Shown: positions 16,413-24,670 of the stretch, one piece after another
Layout of the letters: every line of letters starts with the position of its first letter
Position numbering within the stretch: the stretch's first letter is position 1
From: CANKHA01 sp035652315
Lineage (GTDB): Bacteria > Pseudomonadota > Alphaproteobacteria > Rhizobiales > Xanthobacteraceae
DNA length: 51,836 nt
Direction: 5' to 3'
NCBI GenBank assembly: GCA_035652315.1
Contig: DASREA010000085.1
Location: 1-51,836, forward strand
Notes under the pieces: model-generated
Seen by the model: the letters and a program-made list of their open reading frames with translations, nothing else
What the model was told of the DNA's origin: nothing
Databases searched by the model: none
Translations under genes and position numbers: made by a program

Positions 16413-17513
16413 TCAGCTCGGCAGCGGTGCTTCGTCTTTGGGGAAGAGGTGATTAATCACCACCAGCATCACGATCAGCAACGGCACAGCCAGAAGTGCA
16501 CCGATCGGGCCCCACATCCACGACCAGAAAACCAGGGCAAGAAATACCACCAATGGGTTCAGCAGAAGCCGATAGCCCATGATCGATGGGGTAATGAAAT
16601 GTCCCTCGAGCGTGGCAACCGCGAGATAGGCCAGCGGCGCGAGCAGAGCCTGGCCCAGTGTCGGAAAGCTGAGCAAGCCGACCGCGAAAAAAATGAGCTC
16701 CATCAGCAACGCTCCGAGATAAGGCACAAAATTGAGAATAAAGCCGAGCACGCCCCAGGCCAGCGGGTTGGGCAGCCCGGCGGCGAAGGCGATCGCGCAT
16801 GCGGCGATGCCGACGCCGAGATTGATCACCGCGACGACGCTGAGATAGCTGGTCAGGTTGCTTTCGACGTCGTTGAGGATCCGCAGCGTCCTCAATCTCG
16901 CGTCGCGACCATCGAAGAAGGCGATCATGCTGCGGCGCATTTGCCTGCGTCCCAGTAACGCGAAGAACAGGGTCCCGAAGAAGATCACCATCTGCCCGAT
17001 CGCGGGCGTCACGATTGTCACCGCCGGGCGCAGGACGGAAATGAAGCTGAAGGTCATCGTGCTGTCGGGCGTGTTGGGCAGGAGCGCTTTCTGCAAATCC
17101 TGCAAGGCCGAGAGCGGCCGGTCGAGCAGGTGCAGCTTCTGCTTAATCGCCGCGGCGAGTTGCGGCCCCTTATCGAGCGAGTCAACGATCGGCACCGAGA
17201 GCGAGACAATAATCCCATAGAAGACGGCAACGCTAAGCAGCCACAGCACCGCTGCCGAAACGACTGAGGGCACACCGAAGCGCCCGGCAAGGCTCGTCAG
17301 CGGCCCGAGCATGATCGCCAGCATGAACGCGGATATGATCGGCAACAAAATCGGGCGGCTGTAGTCGACGGCCGCACCCAGCGCAATCACGAAAATTCCG
17401 ATGGTCGCCGCCTGCGCCGCGGTGCGCCAGATGGTCTCGACTTTGGTGACAGGCCTCGGATCGGTGATCACCAGCGGAAAACGGCGGCCCCGGGACGCCT
17501 TTATGAATTCCAC
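16413..17513 (-). CDS. AI-2E family transporter (PerM-like)
   Basis: A 366-residue inner-membrane protein with about seven or eight hydrophobic helices. The family signatures are visible near the C-terminus: LGFILNFVPYLGALL and PLAYLAVATLEGHFITPSIMG, then LLLNPLVVFLALVFWSWMWG. Some relatives move autoinducer-2, others act as Na+/H+ antiporters, so substrate is open. I chose a GTG at 17513 (MEFIKASRG) because GGAGGGAG sits 6 nt upstream; an ATG at 17552 would add 13 residues but has no such site. Divergent from the small membrane gene at 17701. Confidence 0.88.
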   Translation of the reverse strand: MEFIKASRGRRFPLVITDPRPVTKVETIWRTAAQAATIGIFVIALGAAVDYSRPILLPIISAFMLAIMLGPLTSLAGRFGVPSVVSAAVLWLLSVAVFYGIIVSLSVPIVDSLDKGPQLAAAIKQKLHLLDRPLSALQDLQKALLPNTPDSTMTFSFISVLRPAVTIVTPAIGQMVIFFGTLFFALLGRRQMRRSMIAFFDGRDARLRTLRILNDVESNLTSYLSVVAVINLGVGIAACAIAFAAGLPNPLAWGVLGFILNFVPYLGALLMELIFFAVGLLSFPTLGQALLAPLAYLAVATLEGHFITPSIMGYRLLLNPLVVFLALVFWSWMWGPIGALLAVPLLIVMLVVINHLFPKDEAPLPS

Positions 17514-17597
17514 AGGTTTCTCCCTCCATCCATCGGCGCCGTAGGTCGGCACCGCCAGAGAAGAACAACTCGCTTGGGCCCGTTTGGTTGCAGCCGG

Positions 17598-17626
17598 TTG
17601 ACACTCGCCCGCGGCGACGCAACGAT
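17598..17626 (+). promoter_or_regulatory. Sigma-70-like promoter of the small HAHLNL membrane gene
   Basis: Perfect -35 TTGACA (17598-17603), 17-nt spacer, weaker -10 AACGAT (17621-17626). The predicted start is about 68 nt before the ATG at 17701. Confidence 0.45.
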
Positions 17627-17700
17627 CCGGTGCTACCCGTCGTCCAACGATTCTGGCCTGTCGGCCCCGAACCGGAAATCACTATCAGAAGAGGAAACCC

Positions 17701-18072
17701 ATGACGGTCTCGTCGCTGCTGCTGCGTGTCAGTATTGTCCTTCTCCTCCTCGGCCTCATTGTCGGCATCGGCATGGCCAGCCATCAGGACTTCACCTACG
17801 CGCCGGCGCACGCCCATCTCAATCTCATCGGCGGTGTGCTGATGTTTCTCGCCGGCCTTTATTATCGGGTGGTGCCGCAAGCCGGCGTCGGTGTCTTGGC
17901 AAAAACGCAGGCGACGTTGCATATCATCGGCGCCGTGTTCTTTCCGATCGGAATTGCCGCGGTGCTGACCAATCCGCATTTCGAGTTTTTGGCGATCATC
18001 GGTTCGCTCATCGTGCTCGCGGCCATCGGTCTGTTCGCTTTCATCATCTTCAGGACAAGCGCGTCCGCTTGA
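17701..18072 (+). CDS. Small four-helix membrane protein with HAHLNLxG motif
   Basis: 123 residues, almost wholly hydrophobic, with four predicted helices (about 5-26, 39-58, 68-88, 95-117). Helix 2 begins with APAHAHLNLIGGVLMF and a further His sits in TLHIIGAVFFP. This His pattern resembles helices of haem-copper oxidase subunit I relatives, so haem or metal binding is possible; I do not recognise a named family. GAGG lies 7 nt before the ATG. It has its own promoter-like sequence and is followed within 40 nt by the hairpin upstream of parE. Confidence 0.75.
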   Translation: MTVSSLLLRVSIVLLLLGLIVGIGMASHQDFTYAPAHAHLNLIGGVLMFLAGLYYRVVPQAGVGVLAKTQATLHIIGAVFFPIGIAAVLTNPHFEFLAIIGSLIVLAAIGLFAFIIFRTSASA

Positions 18073-18108
18073 GGCGGTCGCGCCGTCCCGCTTCCGCCCT
18101 TATCCTGT

Positions 18109-18139
18109 CGTAGTCGGTGCGTGATTCGTACCGACTACG
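18109..18139 (+). other. 13-bp hairpin in front of parE
   Basis: Inverted repeat with 5' arm CGTAGTCGGTGCG and 3' arm CGTACCGACTACG, with one G-T wobble and a TGATT loop. It ends 15 nt before the parE ATG. There is no T tract, so it may be a T-less terminator of the upstream gene, a regulator-binding palindrome or an mRNA structure acting on parE translation. A CcrM-type site GATTC spans the loop (18123-18127). Confidence 0.7.
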
Positions 18140-18154
18140 GCGTCACGGCGTTTC

Positions 18155-20218
18155 ATGGCGAAAAGCAGCAAGACCAAGGCCAAGGCGAAATCCGGCGATC
18201 TGTTCGACCTGCCGGAGCCGGCGGCGCGCGTAACTGTGCGAGGCGCGGCTTCGTCGCCGCGGCGTGGCGACGTTGAATCTGGCTATACGGCCAAGCATAT
18301 TGAGGTGCTCGAAGGCCTGGAGCCGGTGCGTCGGCGGCCGGGCATGTATATCGGCGGTACTGACGAAAAAGCGCTGCATCATCTGTTCGCCGAAGTGATC
18401 GACAATGCCATGGACGAAGCGTTGGCTGGTCACGCCACCTTCATCAGCGTCGAAATGGAAGCCGACGGCTTCATCACCGTTACCGATAATGGACGCGGTA
18501 TTCCGGTTGATCCGCATCCGAAATTCCCAAAGAAATCCGCGCTCGAAGTCATCATGTGCACGCTGCACGCCGGCGGCAAATTCGACTCCGAGGTTTATGA
18601 GACCTCGGGCGGGTTGCACGGCGTCGGCGTCTCTGTGACCAATGCGCTATCCGAGCGCATGGAAGTCGAAGTCGCCCGCGGGCAAAAGCTCTACCGCATG
18701 GTGTTCGAGCGCGGCCAGCCGAAGAGCAAACTGATCGAAGCCGGCAAGGCGCCAAATCGCCGTGGGACTAAAATCCGTTTTCGTCCCGACCCGCAGATTT
18801 TCGGCGCCAAGGCCGCCTTCCGGCCGCAACGCATCTTCAAGATGGCGCGCTCCAAGGCCTATCTGTTCGGCGGCGTCGAAATCCGCTGGTCATGCGCCAA
18901 GGAGCTGCTGCGCGGCGTCGAGGATGTCCCCGAGCAGGAGACGTTTCACTTCCCCGGCGGCTTGAAGGATTTTCTCGCCGCCGCCATTCACAATGACACG
19001 CTTGTCCACCCGGATATTTTCACCGGCAAAGCTGGACGCACCGGCGCGCATGGCGCGGTCGAATGGGCGGTAGCCTGGACCGCCGACGCCGATGGCTTCA
19101 TCTCTTCTTATTGCAACACTATCCCGACCGGCGACGGCGGCACGCACGAATCCGGCCTGCGCAGCGCCCTGACCAAGGGGTTGAAGGATCACGCCGAACG
19201 CATCGGCCAGGGCAAGCGCGCCGGCAACGTCACCAGCGACGACGTCATGGCCAGCGCGGCGGCGATGCTGTCCGTTTTCATCCGCGAGCCGGAATTCCAG
19301 GGCCAGACGAAGGACCGTCTCGCCACGGTGGAGGCAACGCGGATCGTCGAACAGAGCATCCGCGACCCCTTCGACCATTGGCTCGCGGGCAATCCGCTGC
19401 AAGCCAACCGGCTGCTCGATTTTGTCGTCGAGCGCGCCGAGGAGCGCATCCGCCGCCGACAGGAAAAGGAAATTTCGCGCAAAACCGCGGTGCGCAAGCT
19501 GCGCCTGCCGGGCAAGCTTGCCGACTGCACCAACGGCGCCGCCGAAGCATCGGAAATCTTCATTGTCGAAGGCGACAGCGCCGGCGGCTCGGCCAAGCAG
19601 GCACGCGATCGCGCCAGCCAAGCGGTGATGCCTTTACGCGGCAAAATCCTCAATGTCGCCGCCGCGGGCAAGGACAAGCTGGCGCAGAACCAGCAGCTCG
19701 CCGATCTGGTGCAGGCGCTCGGCTGCGGCACCGGGGTGCATTACCGGCAGGACGATCTGCGCTACGGCAAGGTCATCATCATGACCGACGCCGACGTGGA
19801 TGGCGCGCATATCGCCTCGCTGCTCATCACCTTCTTCTACCGCGAGATGCCGAAGCTTATCGACGAGGGGCGACTTTATCTCGCGGTGCCGCCGCTCTAC
19901 CGGCTCACTCACGGCGGCAAGACGATCTATGCCCGGGACGACGCGCACAAGAATGAGCTACTGAAAAAAGAATTCGCCGCCAATGCCAGGGTCGAGATCG
20001 GCCGCTTCAAGGGCCTGGGCGAGATGATGCCGAGTCAGCTCAAGGAAACCACCATGGACCCGCGGACGCGCACCCTCCTACGCATCAAGCTTTTGCCGGA
20101 TGACCGCGAGGACACCGCCGATTCCGTGGAGCGGCTGATGGGGACGAAGGCCGAGGCGCGCTTCGCCTTCATCCAGGAGAAGGCGGAATTCGCTACCGAA
20201 GAATTGCTCGATGTTTGA
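18155..20218 (+). CDS. parE: DNA topoisomerase IV subunit B
   Basis: ATPase subunit of topoisomerase IV, which with ParC unlinks daughter chromosomes. The 687 residues show the GHKL ATPase motifs: EVIDNAMDEALAG, VTDNGRGIPVDPH, and the lid GGLHGVGVSVTNAL. The TOPRIM metal site is EIFIVEGDSAGGSAKQARDR and IMTDADVDGAHIASLL, and the C-terminal RFKGLGEMMPSQLKETTMDP completes it. TLHAGGKFDSEVYETSGG and the length favour ParE over GyrB. The basic N-terminal tail (MAKSSKTKAKAK) is usual in Rhizobiales. No clear Shine-Dalgarno sequence precedes the ATG, and a strong hairpin ends 15 nt upstream. Convergent with the phosphoesterase gene. Confidence 0.96.
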   Translation: MAKSSKTKAKAKSGDLFDLPEPAARVTVRGAASSPRRGDVESGYTAKHIEVLEGLEPVRRRPGMYIGGTDEKALHHLFAEVIDNAMDEALAGHATFISVEMEADGFITVTDNGRGIPVDPHPKFPKKSALEVIMCTLHAGGKFDSEVYETSGGLHGVGVSVTNALSERMEVEVARGQKLYRMVFERGQPKSKLIEAGKAPNRRGTKIRFRPDPQIFGAKAAFRPQRIFKMARSKAYLFGGVEIRWSCAKELLRGVEDVPEQETFHFPGGLKDFLAAAIHNDTLVHPDIFTGKAGRTGAHGAVEWAVAWTADADGFISSYCNTIPTGDGGTHESGLRSALTKGLKDHAERIGQGKRAGNVTSDDVMASAAAMLSVFIREPEFQGQTKDRLATVEATRIVEQSIRDPFDHWLAGNPLQANRLLDFVVERAEERIRRRQEKEISRKTAVRKLRLPGKLADCTNGAAEASEIFIVEGDSAGGSAKQARDRASQAVMPLRGKILNVAAAGKDKLAQNQQLADLVQALGCGTGVHYRQDDLRYGKVIIMTDADVDGAHIASLLITFFYREMPKLIDEGRLYLAVPPLYRLTHGGKTIYARDDAHKNELLKKEFAANARVEIGRFKGLGEMMPSQLKETTMDPRTRTLLRIKLLPDDREDTADSVERLMGTKAEARFAFIQEKAEFATEELLDV

Positions 20219-20243
20219 AGTTTAACCGGCCTCCGTAATCGAA

Positions 20244-20266
20244 ATGGCCGAGACGAACTCGGCCAT
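20244..20266. terminator. Hairpin between convergent parE and phosphoesterase genes
   Basis: Perfect 9-bp stem ATGGCCGAG-acgaa-CTCGGCCAT starting 26 nt after the parE stop. It has no T tract, so termination is likely but not certain; it is well placed for both converging transcripts. Confidence 0.55.
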
Positions 20267-20292
20267 GACGAGGAATAGTCTTCGTCGCGAAC

Positions 20293-21336
20293 CTACTTGT
20301 TCGCCTCGACGATCATCGGATGGAAGCTGAACACGTCACGTGACGTCGGATCCACCGTCACCTTGACCCAGTGGATATTCGGGCTGCCGAAGGTTTGCAC
20401 CCGCGTCAGGTTGGGCACAAGATGCGCCTGGTCGATCAGCGGCTTGTCGACCTTGAAGAAATGCGTGTCGCCGTGCACCAGCACCACTTGGCCGGAATAG
20501 GCCCCGGTCTCCTTCACGACAGCATCGAGAAAGGCCGTGTAACCGCTGTATTCAGGCGAGACCCTTTCGTTGACGTCGTAGGTCTCCGGCACATCGAATC
20601 CGGGGTCGCCCTGGAATGCGAGCACGATGCCGACCGCCTTGTCGGCTTTCGCTTTCTCGAAGGCCTCATGCATCCACGCGATGTTGGCGGCATCGCGTTC
20701 CTGGTATTCGGCATTGTCGGCATCGCATTGATCGCCCTTGCGCCCGCTCTTCTTGGTGCAATCCTTCTCGTCCAACACTTTATTGTTGTTGCTGCCCGGG
20801 ATGTTCAGGCCGACGAACATCACGCCGCCACGCGAGAACATCACGTTCTCGGAAAATTTTTCGCCCGGCTTGGCCTGGTGCTCGAGCGGCATGGTTTCCA
20901 TGCCGAAGCTCTCCGGCTTGGCGAACATGGTCTTGCGTAGATGGTCCAGGCGTTCGAGATTGTTGTAACCGCCGTTGTTCAGGCGGTGGCAGTCGGTCCA
21001 TTCATTGTCGCCGGGGACATAGACCGCCGGCTTCTTCAGCGAATTGAACATCTTGATCGCGCTCGGAAACACGTCATCGGTGCATTTCGAACTGCCGTCC
21101 TTGATATCGCCGTCGTAGATCGAAAAAGCGATATCCGAGGCATTCATGTCGGCAATCAAGGCTGGGATTTTCGGCTCATCCTTGTCCTTGGCGTAAGGCA
21201 TGTCGCCCCACAGCGCGAAGGAGAAGGTGTTTTGCTGAGCCAGAGCAATCGGAGACAAGCCGAGAACTGCGGCGATTGCGCCGGCGGCGACGATCGCGGC
21301 GGCGCTCAATATATGAATGTGAGTGCGAATGGGCAT
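20293..21336 (-). CDS. Secreted calcineurin-like metallophosphoesterase
   Basis: 347 residues with a clear signal peptide (hydrophobic core about 8-35, ending SPIALAQQ). The metallophosphoesterase pattern follows: FALWGDMPYA, SIYDGDIKDGSSKC, VYVPGDNEWTDCHR and VLVHGDTHFF, which supply the two-metal site. Two insertions rich in Cys and Lys (DEKDCTKKSGRKGDQCD) suggest a disulfide. The ATG at 21336 has GGGAGG 5 nt upstream; the open frame extends about 100 codons further but is not protein-like there. Substrate is unknown. It stands alone between parE and the cupin gene. Confidence 0.85.
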   Translation of the reverse strand: MPIRTHIHILSAAAIVAAGAIAAVLGLSPIALAQQNTFSFALWGDMPYAKDKDEPKIPALIADMNASDIAFSIYDGDIKDGSSKCTDDVFPSAIKMFNSLKKPAVYVPGDNEWTDCHRLNNGGYNNLERLDHLRKTMFAKPESFGMETMPLEHQAKPGEKFSENVMFSRGGVMFVGLNIPGSNNNKVLDEKDCTKKSGRKGDQCDADNAEYQERDAANIAWMHEAFEKAKADKAVGIVLAFQGDPGFDVPETYDVNERVSPEYSGYTAFLDAVVKETGAYSGQVVLVHGDTHFFKVDKPLIDQAHLVPNLTRVQTFGSPNIHWVKVTVDPTSRDVFSFHPMIVEANK

Positions 21337-21622
21337 GGATGCCTCCCTTAGGCGGGTCAATATTGCCGCAAATAGCCGGGCTGCGTGACGGTGATGCGAC
21401 ACGAGCACGAGCCACCCCCCTTTATTCGGCGGGCGACGGCTCGGCCGCCTTTCTTCGGAGGCCGCGCGGATTCGGTGAGCGCGTTGGCGGCATAATGCGG
21501 AGGGGGCCCATGCGCCGGAAAGCCTTGACTGACCGGGGCATTCGCGCAAAACCGGGCGGGAAATTTGCGATCTCGGCAGCCCATCCGGCGGAGCGGCCCC
21601 ATCAGCGAAGGAAGTGAGCTTC

Positions 21623-22840
21623 ATGCACGAAGTCACCAATAAAACCCATTGGCATGAACCCGCAGGCGGCAGAAAAGCCGGTTTCGGCGAATTTGGCCGG
21701 CCGAAGACACCCTATGACGTGTTCATGGAATCCGAAGGCATCCCCATTTTCCGCGGGTTGGGCTGCAGGCGCGCGCAGGACCTTCCCATGCAGCCGTGGA
21801 AACGCATGGGCGGACGCGGCACCTACGTTCAGCTCTACGGCACCGAAACCAAATGGGGCTGTTACGTCGTCGAAGTGCCCGGCGCCGGCGCGCTCAATCC
21901 GGAAAAGCACATGTACGAGGAAATCTTTCTCGTGCTCGAAGGGCGCGGCACCACCGAGGTCTGGCTCGACAACGACAGCAAGCGTCACGTCTTCGAATGG
22001 CAGCAGGGCTCGATGTTCTCGATCCCGATGAATGCCAATCACCGCATCGTCAATGCCAGTTCCAGCCCGGCTATCCTGCTCGCTGGCACCACCGCGCCGA
22101 ACGTGTTGAACATGATTAACAACGTCGAGGCGGTATTCAACAACCCCTTCCGATTTACCGACCGCTTCAGCGGCGCCGACGATTTCTACAAATACAAAGA
22201 CGATGTCGAGCCGGATCCGGTACGCGGCCTTGCTATGCGGCGAACCAATTTCATCCCCGACGTGATCAATTGCGATCTGCCGCTCGACAACCGCCGCTCG
22301 CCGGGTTGGCGCCGCGTCGAGCCCTTCATGACCAACAATCAGTTCTATTTCTGGATTGGTCAGCACGAGAACGGCCGTTATTCAAAGGCGCATGCGCATA
22401 CTTCGGCGGCGGTGCTCATCTGCCTGAAGGGCAAGGGCTATACCTATTCGTGGCCGGAGCGCGACGGCGTCACCCCGTGGAAGGATGGCAAGACCGAAAA
22501 TATCAAGCGCGTCGATTATGAGTTCGGCGGCATGGTCACGGCGGCTCCCGGCGGCGCGCGCTGGTACCATCAACACTTCGGCGCCTCAAAAGACCCGCTG
22601 CGGCTAACAGCCTGGTTCGGGCCGTTCAATCCCGGCCGCGAGCCCGGTCCGCCCGGCGAGAAGCATACCGATTATACCGGACGCGACATTCCCGAGGGCG
22701 GCACCGCCATCCCTTATTGGATGGAAGATCCCTATATCCGCAAGGAGTACGAGGAGAAGCTGGTAAAGGAAGGCGTCGAGAGCCGCATGCGGCCGGAATA
22801 TTACGACAAGAACTACAAGGGCCCGCTGCCGACGGAATAA
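21623..22840 (+). CDS. Double-cupin domain protein
   Basis: 405 residues containing two cupin barrels, as in gentisate-dioxygenase-like bicupins. The first is around residues 75-165: NPEKHMYEEIFLVLEGRG, then FSIPMNANHRIVN. The second is around 235-330: GRYSKAHAHTSAAVLICLKGKG, then PGGARWYHQHFGAS. His/Glu metal ligands are visible in both (HMYEE and NHR; HAH and HQH), so both may be metal loaded. The ATG at 21623 has AAGGAAG 8 nt upstream; a GTG at 21614 is too close to it. The eutA-like gene follows on the same strand after a 111-nt gap holding a palindromic repeat. Enzyme activity cannot be assigned. Confidence 0.8.
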   Translation: MHEVTNKTHWHEPAGGRKAGFGEFGRPKTPYDVFMESEGIPIFRGLGCRRAQDLPMQPWKRMGGRGTYVQLYGTETKWGCYVVEVPGAGALNPEKHMYEEIFLVLEGRGTTEVWLDNDSKRHVFEWQQGSMFSIPMNANHRIVNASSSPAILLAGTTAPNVLNMINNVEAVFNNPFRFTDRFSGADDFYKYKDDVEPDPVRGLAMRRTNFIPDVINCDLPLDNRRSPGWRRVEPFMTNNQFYFWIGQHENGRYSKAHAHTSAAVLICLKGKGYTYSWPERDGVTPWKDGKTENIKRVDYEFGGMVTAAPGGARWYHQHFGASKDPLRLTAWFGPFNPGREPGPPGEKHTDYTGRDIPEGGTAIPYWMEDPYIRKEYEEKLVKEGVESRMRPEYYDKNYKGPLPTE

Positions 22841-22865
22841 GGCGCAGAAGCAACGAGCAAACGTC

Positions 22866-22913
22866 ATGGCCGGGCTTGTCCCGGCCATCCACGTCTAAAG
22901 TAAGGACGTGGAT
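22866..22913. repeat. Rhizobiales-type palindromic intergenic repeat
   Basis: Two adjoining perfect stem-loops: ATGGCCGGG-cttgt-CCCGGCCAT (22866-22888) and ATCCACGTC-N9-GACGTGGAT (22887-22913). The sequence GTCATGGCCGGGCTTGTCCC is, from general knowledge, a very common dispersed repeat in Bradyrhizobium-like genomes. Here it separates the cupin and eutA-like genes. Confidence 0.8.
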
Positions 22914-22951
22914 GCCCGCGGCGCGCGCCGGCACGACGATGGGGAACTGAG

Positions 22952-24490
22952 ATGCCGGTCGAAGAAACCGAGAGCGGGCGCGTTTATTTTTCCAGCGCCG
23001 GACGTTCGCTGGAAGGCGAGGATGAAATTTGCATTCTCAGCGTCGGCGTCGACATCGGCTCCTCGACGTCGCATCTGGTTTTTTCCCGTATCGTGTTGGA
23101 GCGGCTCGACAGCCGTTACGTCGTCACCCAGCGGGAAACCTTCTATCAATCCGACATTCTGCTGACGCCGTATACCTCGGGCGAGGAAATCGACGCCGAG
23201 GCTCTTGGTGCTTTCATCAGGCAGCAATATCGCGACGCACAGGTCGATCCCGATGAGATCGATACCGGCGCGCTGATCCTTACCGGCGTCGCCGTGCGCC
23301 GCCGCAATGCCCGTAAGATCGGTGAGCTGTTTGCCGGCCAGGCCGGCAAGCTGGTGGCGGTCAGCGCCGGCGACAGCCTGGAAACTGTAATGGCCGCGTT
23401 CGGCTCCGGCGCCGCGGCGCGGTCCATCCGCGATAACTCGACGGTGATGAACGTCGACATCGGCGGCGGTACCTCGAAGATTGCGGTCTGCGTCGAGGGC
23501 AAGGTCGTCGCGCTGACCGCCGTCGACGTGGGCGCGCGGCTTTTCTGCTTCGACGAGGCCGGACGTATCGCACGGATCGAGGAGGCCGGCCGCCGCTTCG
23601 CCAAGTCGCTCGGGATCGATCCGCAAGCCGGCCACGCTTTGCCGCCGCAAGCCGCCGAAAAACTTGCCTCGCGCATGGCCGACCGCTTGTTCGAGGCGCT
23701 GCGCGGAGAGACCCCGGTCGAGGCCGGCGCGCCGCTGTTGCGGCTCGAGCCCCTCGCCTATCGCGCCAAGATCGACGAAGTCACCTTTTCCGGCGGTGTC
23801 TCTGAATTCATCTATGGTCGCGAAAAAGAATCCTTTGGCGACCTCGGTCCGCTGCTCGCCGCCGAAATCCGCAAGCGCGTCGAGGGCTGGGCACCGCGCA
23901 TCGAAGCCCCCGATCAGGGCATTCGCGCCACCGTCATCGGTGCCTCGCAATATACGACCCAGGTGAGCGGCACGACGATCTTCGTCTCGCCGCTGGAGAC
24001 ATTGCCGCTACGCAACGTCCCGGTGATCGCGCCGGCCCTGCCTTTTGCCGAGACAATCGACGCCAAGGCCATCGCCGCCTCGATCGCGCAGGCGCTGCGC
24101 CAACTCGATCTCGCCAGCGGCGAGAGCCCGGTGGCGATGTTCGTGCCCTGGCGTGGATCAGCCACCTTCCAGCGCATCGATGCCTTCTGCCGCGGCGCTG
24201 CCGAAGGCCTCAAGCCGGTGCTGGCGCACGGACATCCTCTGGTTCTCGCCGGCGATGGCGACGTCGGCGGTCTTCTGGGCATCCACTTGCGCGAGGAAAT
24301 GCGCCTTCCCAACGCCATCGTCTCTATCGACGGCCTGGAGCTGAAGGAATTCGATTACATCGATATCGGCGCCATGATGGAAAACTCCGGCTCGGTGCCG
24401 GTCGTGATCAAATCCCTGGTGTTTCCCACCACCGCCGGACTCGGTCAGGATTGGCAGCCGGATTCGCGCAAAACGGCCGTCACATCCTGA
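22952..24490 (+). CDS. EutA-like ethanolamine ammonia-lyase reactivating factor
   Basis: 512 residues of the EutA family, an actin-fold ATPase that swaps damaged cobalamin out of ethanolamine ammonia-lyase. The phosphate-binding loops are visible: VGVDIGSSTSHLVFSR near residue 30 and VMNVDIGGGTSKIAVC near 165. VTFSGGVSEFIYG and ATVIGASQYTTQVSG follow in the second half, as in EutA. The C-terminal EFDYIDIGAMMENSGSVPVVIKSLVF matches the family end. No eutB, eutC or other eut gene is in the window, so its partner enzyme lies elsewhere or it serves another B12 enzyme. Preceded by the double-cupin gene. Confidence 0.85.
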   Translation: MPVEETESGRVYFSSAGRSLEGEDEICILSVGVDIGSSTSHLVFSRIVLERLDSRYVVTQRETFYQSDILLTPYTSGEEIDAEALGAFIRQQYRDAQVDPDEIDTGALILTGVAVRRRNARKIGELFAGQAGKLVAVSAGDSLETVMAAFGSGAAARSIRDNSTVMNVDIGGGTSKIAVCVEGKVVALTAVDVGARLFCFDEAGRIARIEEAGRRFAKSLGIDPQAGHALPPQAAEKLASRMADRLFEALRGETPVEAGAPLLRLEPLAYRAKIDEVTFSGGVSEFIYGREKESFGDLGPLLAAEIRKRVEGWAPRIEAPDQGIRATVIGASQYTTQVSGTTIFVSPLETLPLRNVPVIAPALPFAETIDAKAIAASIAQALRQLDLASGESPVAMFVPWRGSATFQRIDAFCRGAAEGLKPVLAHGHPLVLAGDGDVGGLLGIHLREEMRLPNAIVSIDGLELKEFDYIDIGAMMENSGSVPVVIKSLVFPTTAGLGQDWQPDSRKTAVTS

Positions 24491-24517
24491 CGATTTCATG
24501 AAAAAGATTAAGCATTA

Positions 24518-24544
24518 ATGCGGCTTGCCGCCATGGCGCCGCAT
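24518..24544. terminator. Hairpin after the eutA-like gene
   Basis: Stem ATGCGGC / GCCGCAT with a nested GCC-gccat-GGC helix, 27 nt after the stop codon. No T tract follows; it directly abuts the -35 of the helicase promoter. Confidence 0.45.
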
Positions 24545-24571
24545 TGACTTTGGGTCGCGCGTGCTTATGTT
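24544..24571 (+). promoter_or_regulatory. Promoter of the RhlE-like helicase gene
   Basis: TTGACT (24544-24549), 16-nt spacer, TATGTT (24566-24571), giving a 5' untranslated leader of roughly 90 nt before the ATG at 24671. A long leader is common for cold-inducible helicase genes, but no specific cold-shock element is recognised. Confidence 0.5.
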
Positions 24572-24670
24572 CCGAAGCAGCGATCGAACAAACAGATTCG
24601 ACCGCCTCGTTTCCGTGCATTGCCGTTCGCTTTCATCCGGCGCGGACCGGGCGGTCCTCACTGAGGTTGT

